From positions 1 to 22,583 of the forward strand of contig JBGSOW010000012.1 of assembly GCA_041738875.1 (NCBI GenBank): a stretch of DNA of 22,583 nt. The letters are read 5' to 3'. Below, in pieces: positions 1 to 6,296 of the stretch. Within the stretch, counting starts at the first letter, position 1; every line of letters begins with the position of its first letter. The translations under genes and the position numbers were made by a program. This DNA comes from JBGSOW01 sp041738875 (lineage in GTDB: Bacteria; Patescibacteriota; Dojkabacteria; CALFHW01). The notes below the pieces were generated by a model, which was not told the DNA's origin, did not search any database, and saw only the letters and a list, made by a program, of their open reading frames with translations.

Positions 1-433
1 CAGCAGCTTTTAACATACCCACATCCTCTGCTTTGAATTCACCTGCCTGTAAATTATGCGATTCGACAGTATCGGGGTCATATCCAACTATGCCAAAGGA
101 ATAACCAGCTAGTACAGTAGCTAGATTCGAGCCTACTGTGCCTAGCCCTACTAGAGCAATTCTTTGTCCCAAATATGGCGGTAATCCATTTTCACTTTCT
201 TCCCAGAATCTACTGACGCGACTATTATATGGATCATCTTTTTCTGGTTGAGTTGGTATATCTCGTAAAGTGAAACGACATGTTGTTGGGTCTTCTTCAC
301 GATTATCATCCAGTGTATCGGGCTTCATGCGGATTTTTGCAGTGGCGTATGAAGTTCCTCCATTCGCGTGGTGTTCTTGAGATCTATCCTGAATATTATA
401 TTGGATTAATGGTGGTCTACGTTCAGGAATCAT
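1..433 (-). CDS. E1/ThiF-like adenylating enzyme, N-terminal part (runs off the left edge)
   Basis: Only the first 144 codons are visible. Translating the minus strand from the ATG at 433-431 gives an N-terminal extension of about 85 residues, then a Rossmann start with a GxGxxG motif (VGLGTVGSNLA, G96-x-G98-x-x-G101). After it come a strand ending in YDPDTVE (D119, D121) and an N-L near residue 127. This is the layout of the ATP-binding half of E1/ThiF/MoeB enzymes, which adenylate a C-terminal carboxylate. The arginine of the usual N-x-x-R-Q motif is not seen; the residues read NLQAGEF. The start overlaps the stop of the upstream gene (ATGA, 433-430), so the two are probably translationally coupled. 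No Shine-Dalgarno sequence precedes it. The substrate is unknown. An accessory domain further downstream cannot be judged from this window. The fold call is fairly sure; the function is not. Confidence 0.75.
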   Translation of the reverse strand, partial: MIPERRPPLIQYNIQDRSQEHHANGGTSYATAKIRMKPDTLDDNREEDPTTCRFTLRDIPTQPEKDDPYNSRVSRFWEESENGLPPYLGQRIALVGLGTVGSNLATVLAGYSFGIVGYDPDTVESHNLQAGEFKAEDVGMLKAA

Positions 434-1359
434 AATTTTTCAAATGAATTGATAAAATCTTCTAAACGTGCGTGAATTACACTTGGAGCTAGAAGATGTC
501 GTTTAACGCCAGTCTCACTTTGTGAGATATAGTTAGCCAATAATTGGTTAGGAGCCGCACTCAAAAAATCCTGGTAATATTGATTTCCATCTCTCATAAT
601 CCTAGTGAACCAATAAGGGTGATATTCTCGAAAATAACCTAGATTATTTGGAAGGCTACTACTATTATCGGGATTCTTACCATAAAAGTTAGGGTAGAGT
701 TGTCCCGCTAACGTATACTCTGCCCCTGAGCGATCAAAAAGAGCTAGCAGGTTGTCTCTTACTATGCCACAAAGGATTACTTCATCTGTGTTATATCCCC
801 TTGATGCAAGCGCTGATTTAAATCCGCACAATGCTGTATGCATTAGAATTTTAACTTCAGCGAAAGAAGTAATTCCAACTGTTCCGTTTTTTTTGAAAAG
901 TGCAAAACTTCCCATCTCTGCAATCGTTGTTTTTTCGGGGTCCAAATACTTGTAGCTTTCCATAATTGTCATATACGTATGGTTCGGATAATCGCTCTTT
1001 AACAAGTACCCTAGTTGACTCATCCTATTAGCATCGGCCATAAGGTGTAATCCAAGAGGCAGAGATCTTTTATCACTGTCATTATCTTCTTTGCCACTAC
1101 TGACCTCAAATGATACTAAAAAAGAAGGTTTACCTTCGGCATCCCTTACGATTAAATGTATATCATTTGGTCCCAGGCCAACATTCGCAGCTTTATATTC
1201 TCCTGCACTTTCATTAATAGGCTTATACGCCTCATATCTGAGTCTACGCACTTCTCCAATTTCTTCCTCACAAGCATTATTGACTACTTCACAAGTATAC
1301 CCAGAATGTAATTCCGGTATACTTACTATTCTACTTTCATCGGTCGCAACTAAAGTCAT
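430..1359 (-). CDS. LuxI/FeeM-like N-acyltransferase candidate (GNAT-fold acyl synthase)
   Basis: This 309-residue soluble protein has no signal peptide or membrane segment. Residues 36-45 read EVRRLRYEAY, matching the 'LRY.vY' start typical of autoinducer synthases and N-acyl amino acid synthases (FeeM type). Around 146-153 is IAEMGSFA, at the place where that family has a conserved Glu-containing strand. Residues 194-215 (VILCGIVRDN, then LFDRSGAEY) look like the GNAT 'P.h..fY.r.GF' strand-helix. The family moves an acyl chain, usually from acyl-ACP, onto an amine such as S-adenosylmethionine or an amino acid; the substrates here are unknown. The gene follows a consensus promoter about 30 bp upstream and overlaps the E1-like gene by ATGA, so the two form a transcriptional and translational unit. 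The family call rests on short motifs only. Another GNAT family is the main alternative. Confidence 0.55.
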   Translation of the reverse strand: MTLVATDESRIVSIPELHSGYTCEVVNNACEEEIGEVRRLRYEAYKPINESAGEYKAANVGLGPNDIHLIVRDAEGKPSFLVSFEVSSGKEDNDSDKRSLPLGLHLMADANRMSQLGYLLKSDYPNHTYMTIMESYKYLDPEKTTIAEMGSFALFKKNGTVGITSFAEVKILMHTALCGFKSALASRGYNTDEVILCGIVRDNLLALFDRSGAEYTLAGQLYPNFYGKNPDNSSSLPNNLGYFREYHPYWFTRIMRDGNQYYQDFLSAAPNQLLANYISQSETGVKRHLLAPSVIHARLEDFINSFEKL

Positions 1360-1388
1360 TGGTGCTGTATATTAAAAATATATACTTC

Positions 1389-1418
1389 ATTATATATCCA
1401 CTGATATATTTCTGTCAA
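1389..1418 (-). promoter_or_regulatory. Consensus sigma-70 promoter for the acyltransferase-E1 pair
   Basis: On the minus strand, TTGACA (1418-1413) is followed after 18 bp by TATAAT (1394-1389). Both hexamers are perfect consensus matches. The predicted start of transcription is near 1382, leaving a leader of about 22 nt before the ATG at 1359. One TTACGTAA palindrome sits 5 bp upstream of the -35 box, where an activator or repressor could act. Confidence 0.75.
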
Positions 1419-1422
1419 GGGT

Positions 1423-1434
1423 TTTACGTAACAT
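1423..1434. repeat. Operator-like inverted repeat, copy 1 (TTTACGTAACAT)
   Basis: This 12-bp sequence contains the 8-bp palindrome TTACGTAA (1424-1431). Its exact reverse complement occurs at 1499-1510, with centres 78 bp apart. Copy 1 lies directly upstream of the consensus -35 box. A dimeric regulator binding both copies and looping the DNA is a plausible reading. No regulator gene is in the window to pair with it. Confidence 0.55.
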
Positions 1435-1447
1435 GTTTTGGGGTTTA

Positions 1448-1456
1448 TGTGGATAA
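1448..1456 (-). promoter_or_regulatory. Consensus DnaA box (TTATCCACA)
   Basis: The plus strand reads TGTGGATAA, so the minus strand carries a perfect DnaA box. It lies between the two TTACGTAA palindromes. I see no cluster of further boxes around it, so it is not evidence for a replication origin. It could be a chance match or a DnaA-responsive regulatory site. Confidence 0.35.
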
Positions 1457-1498
1457 GTGGTAAATTCCCTTGTCCTGCAAGGGGTGATTCTGGTGTTA

Positions 1499-1510
1499 AT
1501 GTTACGTAAA
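1499..1510. repeat. Operator-like inverted repeat, copy 2 (ATGTTACGTAAA)
   Basis: This is the exact 12-bp reverse complement of the copy at 1423-1434, again built on the palindrome TTACGTAA (1502-1509). It lies just downstream of the start point predicted for the upstream promoter candidate. A bound protein here could block transcription from that promoter. Confidence 0.55.
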
Positions 1511-1543
1511 TCTTTTGTTCAAATTTATTCATCGCGTTATTAC

Positions 1544-1572
1544 ACTATCTAACCTCTTTAAATATTTGTCAA
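1544..1572 (-). promoter_or_regulatory. Second, upstream sigma-70-like promoter candidate
   Basis: On the minus strand, TTGACA (1572-1567) is followed after 17 bp by GATAGT (1549-1544), a 4 of 6 match to the -10 consensus. It starts 10 bp after the stop codon of the small anchored protein gene. It would give a leader of roughly 175 nt carrying both palindromes and the DnaA box. The -35 box and spacing are strong; the -10 box is only fair. Confidence 0.45.
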
Positions 1573-1582
1573 GTAGCATTTT

Positions 1583-2170
1583 TTACCAATTATTTGTATT
1601 GACAAAGAGATTTCTCAATGATTCTTGCCCTTGTGTGATGAATTCAGCCTCCAGATAGCCAGTAAGCACTATCTCGTCTGCGATTTCAAATTCCATTTGA
1701 CCGTATTCATTTTCGTCTTTGAGGAAAAATAGCTTACCCATAAATACCTCACTTAGACTTTCCTCAGTATCAACTATGCATACGTCGATGTCTCCAATCT
1801 CGCCAAAGCAGCGCAAATACTCGCGCGGAAGCTGTTCAGGACCAGATCCAGTAAAGTCATCGTACATTTCGTCTTCCGAAGTATCATCAAGCTCAATTAT
1901 CAAAAAAGCGTCTGTATCTTCCTCATAGAAGAATTCATAGAATTCCATACGATTGCTAGTTAAAGGATTAGTACTTCTACGCAGTGAAATTGTGTCAGAA
2001 TAATCATTGTAACCTAGCCAGAAGGCATCGGCGACAAGATACTCACCTTCCATTTCAGGTTGATTTTCATATTTAAGATTATAGTATGCGTTGGAATAAA
2101 TAAAGATGGCTGTACCGATAGATATAACAACCAAAACTACTATAGATGCGATTATAAAATTTTTTCTCAT
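1583..2170 (-). CDS. Small single-pass acidic membrane-anchored protein, unknown function
   Basis: The product has 195 residues. A short basic N-terminus (MRKN) precedes one hydrophobic segment at about 5-26 (FIIASIVVLVVISIGTAIFI). The rest is a hydrophilic, very acidic domain rich in Asp, Glu, Phe and Tyr, predicted to face outward. It has no lipobox and no family I recognise. Its ATG overlaps the TGA of the peptidase gene (ATGA, 2170-2167), and a perfect GGAGGT ribosome binding site lies inside the last codons of that gene, so the two are made together. It could be a partner, inhibitor or chaperone of the peptidase; this is inference from context only. Confidence 0.75.
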   Translation of the reverse strand: MRKNFIIASIVVLVVISIGTAIFIYSNAYYNLKYENQPEMEGEYLVADAFWLGYNDYSDTISLRRSTNPLTSNRMEFYEFFYEEDTDAFLIIELDDTSEDEMYDDFTGSGPEQLPREYLRCFGEIGDIDVCIVDTEESLSEVFMGKLFFLKDENEYGQMEFEIADEIVLTGYLEAEFITQGQESLRNLFVNTNNW

Positions 2171-4143
2171 TGGTAGACCTCCGTAATATAATTAATATAA
2201 AATTTATCATTTGGATAAAGTGAGTAAATAGCATCTTTCCCCGTATAATCGTAGATACCTTTAATGTATTTGTTCTGGATATCGCGGTAAGGGTCATTTA
2301 CAACAATTTGACCTTGGTAAGTATAGCCCTTTACAACAAGAATATGTCCGATAGGTTGAGAGTATGAGATTATCAAAGGTCTACCTTGGTCAATTGCCTT
2401 TTTCACTATATCAAAACTAATTCTGAAGTTATTATTTTTAGACGGCCAGTGATTCATTGATTGCAGGCCGTTTTGAGCCAAATAGCTCTGTATACCATTT
2501 ACACCCGATTGATTACAATGTCTATCATATGCAGTTACAGCAAATGCACCAGGTTTCGCGCACTTCTTGTTATTTAAGGAGAGACCGTTGTCACGGAATA
2601 CGTAAGATTTAAGCCTATTATTTTTCGACAGTTTCCCAAAAAAATCGCTCACCATCACAGCACTTGCAGCTCCACAACTTTGACCACCCGCACTTCTTTG
2701 CCAACCATCCCAGTATTCATATTTCCCATTTTCGTCAATGAATTGATTAAAATATGAAATATTTAATAACCTACAACTAATGTTATTACATTTAGATTCT
2801 ACTGCAACTGAAGAACTTTTCACTTGAATAAAATTCGAACCCAAACTGGAGAGATTGAAATTATCTCTATAGCTATAATCTTGTCCGCGGAACCTAAAGC
2901 TGCCGAAGATACGAGATTTAGCAAATAGCACGTCACCAATAGCAACTCTGTTTGCGCTAGAAATTTTGAATTTAGAATCATTTTCCAGCCAAATCTCAAA
3001 GAGATTTGGCGTCTTTGTCGAATGAACCTCAAGAAGAGAGTGCTGAGGCTTGAACTTATCTTTGGAGAGAAATTTGTGTGAACTATTTAAAAAGCTTTTT
3101 TCATAACAATACATAACGTTCCAAAAATTCTCACGTGCACATTTCCTTTCGATAGAATTCATAGCTTCAGCGAAATTACCAAAATGGTAGTGAATATTTA
3201 AACAACTAATCCTCGCATTAATAAGCGGTTTAAAAAGAATTGTACTTTTACTAATGCCACACTTAGCGGCAGTTTCATATATAGATGGAGTTGTCGCATA
3301 TATTTCAACTTGAACATCACTGTTTTTATTGATAGCATGACCATAAATATTCCCGTTTGGCGCGTCTGCAAGGGTTAGAAGAGGTTCTTGGATTACTCCA
3401 CTCCACTTGTAATTATTTGTCCCAAAAATATCTAAGCGTAGAAAAGAAGGCTTATTTTGAAATTTATTGTCTTCTCCCCATGGGCTTTTTGGAGTAACAC
3501 CAAATACTTCGCCTGCTGCTGCGCTTAGTTCAGGAGTTCTTACTGAGTCAGTTATTTCGTTCGACGCATTTCCAGCAAGATCACGTAAACCAAGCCTAAA
3601 TACGTATTCTTTCCCCCAATCCCACTGGCTGACTAGAACAATATTCTGCTTATTTGAATCGATTTGAGCATAAGTTTTACCTGTTTCGGTATCAAAGAGA
3701 GTCGATCTTTCACTAGCTGTAATTTGCGCACATATCGAAAAATCACACAGATCTAGATTCTCAACAACTAACTTTGGTGCTTGCGTATCAACGACGATAT
3801 CATGCACAAAAGGGCTAGTTTTATTGTAAACTTCATCCCTTAAAATATATTCCAGCCTATATTTCCCTTGCTCTTTTACTTGTAAAGAGATTGGTCCTTT
3901 AGTTTTCTTAGACTCCAGTTCGATTCCATCTTTTAGAAACCTATAATCAATTTCGTCTGCATCAGTGTCTAATTTATATTGAAATTCCAACTCGTTCACA
4001 TACAAAACGCCGAGATAACCAGGGGAGATTGGACTTGCATGAGATGACGCATAATAATACCCAAACATGAGCGCAAAGATTATTAGACAATAGAAAGTTT
4101 TCTCTAGAATCTGTAGAAATTTCGTAATTAACAAGGCAACCAT
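2167..4143 (-). CDS. Membrane-anchored or secreted C39-like cysteine peptidase with Ig-like region
   Basis: The product has 658 residues. A hydrophobic segment at about 17-32 acts as signal or anchor, followed by ASSHASP, a possible signal peptidase site. Residues 45-205 look like two Ig-like beta domains, the second ending in the bacterial Ig hallmark LRDLAGNAS. The middle (about 206-460) is unrecognised. The C-terminus (about 465-658) is a papain-fold C39-like domain. Its Cys is in QSCGAAS (C490), its His in IGHILVVKGY (H600) and its Asp in VNDPY (D617), the expected order and spacing. There are ten further cysteines outside the anchor, suggesting disulfides and export. The role may be cleavage of a surface protein or peptide. 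It is not the C39-ABC bacteriocin exporter type, because no ABC domain is present. No ribosome binding site is seen at the chosen ATG. A 51-bp gap separates it from alaS. Confidence 0.75.
   Translation of the reverse strand: MVALLITKFLQILEKTFYCLIIFALMFGYYYASSHASPISPGYLGVLYVNELEFQYKLDTDADEIDYRFLKDGIELESKKTKGPISLQVKEQGKYRLEYILRDEVYNKTSPFVHDIVVDTQAPKLVVENLDLCDFSICAQITASERSTLFDTETGKTYAQIDSNKQNIVLVSQWDWGKEYVFRLGLRDLAGNASNEITDSVRTPELSAAAGEVFGVTPKSPWGEDNKFQNKPSFLRLDIFGTNNYKWSGVIQEPLLTLADAPNGNIYGHAINKNSDVQVEIYATTPSIYETAAKCGISKSTILFKPLINARISCLNIHYHFGNFAEAMNSIERKCARENFWNVMYCYEKSFLNSSHKFLSKDKFKPQHSLLEVHSTKTPNLFEIWLENDSKFKISSANRVAIGDVLFAKSRIFGSFRFRGQDYSYRDNFNLSSLGSNFIQVKSSSVAVESKCNNISCRLLNISYFNQFIDENGKYEYWDGWQRSAGGQSCGAASAVMVSDFFGKLSKNNRLKSYVFRDNGLSLNNKKCAKPGAFAVTAYDRHCNQSGVNGIQSYLAQNGLQSMNHWPSKNNNFRISFDIVKKAIDQGRPLIISYSQPIGHILVVKGYTYQGQIVVNDPYRDIQNKYIKGIYDYTGKDAIYSLYPNDKFYINYITEVYQ
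2177..2182 (-). promoter_or_regulatory. Strong Shine-Dalgarno site GGAGGT inside the end of the peptidase gene
   Basis: On the minus strand GGAGGT lies 6 nt before the ATG of the small anchored protein gene, within the last codons of the peptidase (E-V-Y-Q). It fixes the start of the 195-aa protein. It stands out because most other starts in the window have no recognisable Shine-Dalgarno sequence. Confidence 0.8.
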
Positions 4144-4194
4144 TTATTAACTTATGGCTAATTGTAATTACTAATTCTTAAGAAATTCTTAAAT

Positions 4195-6237
4195 TTAGGA
4201 AATATTTGCTTTAATGCGTCTGATACCACTTCCGGAGCTTTCTTCTTTTAGGATTTTAAAAGAACCTGCATTTTTTATTTCATTTAAATCTGAAACATGC
4301 GGCCCGCCACAGAATTCTTTTGAGATTATTTGCTCACTTTTCAAATACTCAACTTTTTGCTCGTCACTTAGTTCATCAAATCCGTCTGAAAACCTTCCGA
4401 TTGCATAAATATTGACAGTTTCACCATACTTCGTCCCAAATTCACGCTCAGCATTTGTAGTTTCAGCTAAGCTAATCGGGAGAAGTATTTTTTTGACAAT
4501 ATAGCCACTCTCGATATATTCATTTACTATTCTCTCTACTTCAGTCTTTTCTTCATCAGTCATTTTCGCTGCATGTGCAAAGTCGATTCGGAGCCTTTCG
4601 GCAGTAATATTGCTACCCCTTTGGTGGACCTCGCTACCTAATACTTTCTGTAAACCAGCAAGTAAAAGATGGTGAGTCGTATGAAGGATTGTAGTTTCGG
4701 CAGATGAATCAGCAAGTCCCCCAGTGAATTTCTTTTCCGCACCCGATCTACTCATCTCTTTATGCTTATTTTCGGCCAGTTCAAATTCTTTATTAATTTT
4801 TGCGATTTTTTCACCATTACTTCCTTCTATTCCCAATTCTTCCAATGAAAGCTCAATTGGAAAACCATATGTTTCAAAGATCCTAAATAGCTCCTGCCCT
4901 GTAATTTCTTTGTTTTGCGCCTCAGTTTCAATTTCTAACTTTTTTAGTTCTTTAAGTCCTGAAACCAAAGTCTTTTGGAATCTTTCTTCTTCTTCTGTGA
5001 GTATGTTAAATATTTTGTTGGAATTAACACCAAGTTCAGGATAATGCTTTGCGTATATACCAATTACAACTGCAGAAACCTCAGCCAGAAAACTATTTTC
5101 AATTCCCAGCTGTTTTCCCATTCTCACTGCTCTACGAATGAATCTTCTCAATATATATCCTTGTTCTTTCCTGCTCGGCGCAACACCATCGTTTATTACG
5201 AATACTGATGCGAAAGTATGATCAGCAATAATACGGAAAAATTTAGTCAATTCGTTTTCACTTCCATCTTCGTTTTTATATTTTTTGCTAGAAATTTCGC
5301 TGATCTTTGCAATTATTGGTTTGAATATTTCAGTTTCAAAAATATCAGTCACGCCTTGTTTCGCAAGAAGTACGCGCGAAAATCCGCCCCCGAAATCAAC
5401 ATTTTTTTGAGGTAGTTGCTCCCAGTTTAGATTTTCATCCAGTCTATATTGCATAAAAACACTGTTCCCAATTTCTAGGAATTTGGGTGTGTCGTTGTTT
5501 GGATGAGCAGCTCCCCATATTTGCTCGTCGTGAAATGCGCCAGTATCTATAAAAATCTCACTATCTGGCCCCCCCAGTTCGCCAGCAACATTGCCTCTTT
5601 GCCACCAATTATCCTTTTTGGGATAAAGAAATATGCGCACATTTGGATTTGCTTCCATATTCCAGCCTTCAACGATTTCGCCAGTTTCAATGCTATATGC
5701 AATAGATCGACCTTCCGCATCATCTTTAAACATCACATCTGCAACTTCTGCAGTGATACCATACTTTGCAAAAACATCTTTCCAGATTGCGATTGATTCT
5801 TCGTCTCGTGGTGCGTCATCATCTCCTGCAAATACACTTACGTACAATTTATTTACATCAAGCCCGAAAATATCGACATATAATTCCATCACCCAATTAA
5901 TTTGATCTTTTTTGAAATAATCAGCCAAAGACCAATTCCCCATCATTTCAAACATTGTCGTATGCTTCCAGTCACCGATTTCTGCGAAATCGTCGTCACC
6001 TGTTCTCAAACACCTCTGGAAATTAACAAGTCTTTTGCCCAATGGGTGTTCTGCTCCTGAGAGGTAATTAACAAGCGGGAACATGCCAGAATTAGTGAAA
6101 AGAAGCGTTGAATCACCTTGTGGCACTAGTGATATATTTGGGATCTCCGCATGATTCTTGCTCTGGTAGAATTCTAGAAATTTTGCTCTTATTTCATCAG
6201 CAAGTGGAGTTTGGATAGTGCTAATAGGTTTAGTCAT
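4195..6237 (-). CDS. alaS: Alanyl-tRNA synthetase, short form lacking the C-terminal domain
   Basis: This cytoplasmic enzyme attaches alanine to tRNA-Ala and clears mischarged Ser/Gly. The product has 680 residues against roughly 870 in E. coli. The class II catalytic region is at the N-terminus: SLVPQGDSTLLFTNSGMFP, then NFQRCLRTG, then TTMFEMMGNWSLADYFKK (motif 2 region). The editing domain follows, with its zinc ligands intact: H519-TTH-H523 and C643-GGP-H647. The protein ends about 30 residues later, so the linker and C-Ala (DHHA1) domain that tethers tRNA and dimerises the enzyme is absent. The stop is followed by a normal intergenic gap with no leftover frame, so this is a genuine short form and not a frameshift. 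A TATAAT at 6285-6280 lies in the 59-bp gap after pyrG, but without a clear -35 box, so co-transcription with pyrG is likely. Confidence 0.95.
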   Translation of the reverse strand: MTKPISTIQTPLADEIRAKFLEFYQSKNHAEIPNISLVPQGDSTLLFTNSGMFPLVNYLSGAEHPLGKRLVNFQRCLRTGDDDFAEIGDWKHTTMFEMMGNWSLADYFKKDQINWVMELYVDIFGLDVNKLYVSVFAGDDDAPRDEESIAIWKDVFAKYGITAEVADVMFKDDAEGRSIAYSIETGEIVEGWNMEANPNVRIFLYPKKDNWWQRGNVAGELGGPDSEIFIDTGAFHDEQIWGAAHPNNDTPKFLEIGNSVFMQYRLDENLNWEQLPQKNVDFGGGFSRVLLAKQGVTDIFETEIFKPIIAKISEISSKKYKNEDGSENELTKFFRIIADHTFASVFVINDGVAPSRKEQGYILRRFIRRAVRMGKQLGIENSFLAEVSAVVIGIYAKHYPELGVNSNKIFNILTEEEERFQKTLVSGLKELKKLEIETEAQNKEITGQELFRIFETYGFPIELSLEELGIEGSNGEKIAKINKEFELAENKHKEMSRSGAEKKFTGGLADSSAETTILHTTHHLLLAGLQKVLGSEVHQRGSNITAERLRIDFAHAAKMTDEEKTEVERIVNEYIESGYIVKKILLPISLAETTNAEREFGTKYGETVNIYAIGRFSDGFDELSDEQKVEYLKSEQIISKEFCGGPHVSDLNEIKNAGSFKILKEESSGSGIRRIKANIS

Positions 6238-6296
6238 TTATAGATTTACGAATATAAATATACAAGTGTAAGTAGCTAAATTATATCTGAATATTA

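Larger units (their letters stand above)
1360..1582. other. 223-bp regulatory intergenic region
   Basis: This is the longest non-coding gap in the window. It lies between the small anchored protein gene and the acyltransferase gene, both on the minus strand. It holds two minus-strand promoter candidates, two TTACGTAA palindromes in inverted 12-bp contexts, one consensus DnaA box, and a 6-bp stem (CCCTTG/CAAGGG, 1467-1483) without a T-run. No ORF longer than a few codons and no tRNA fold is visible. The concentration of sites suggests that the downstream acyltransferase-E1 pair is regulated separately from the housekeeping operon upstream. Confidence 0.7.

Noticed and set aside
1467..1483. Hairpin CCCTTG-TCCTG-CAAGGG as a terminator
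   Set aside because: No T-run follows on either strand and the stem is only 6 bp.
1423..1510. Ends of a small mobile element formed by the 12-bp inverted repeats
   Set aside because: The enclosed stretch is under 90 bp, has no flanking target duplication that I can see, and overlaps promoter elements, so operator sites fit better.
1583..4143. Toxin-immunity pair (peptidase plus small protein)
   Set aside because: Both proteins carry export or anchor signals and there is no delivery domain; immunity is not supported by any recognised family.
4173..4192. Direct repeat AATTCTTAA twice after alaS, as a terminator or regulator site
   Set aside because: It is a short AT-only pattern in an AT-rich gap, and the hairpin it could form is weak.
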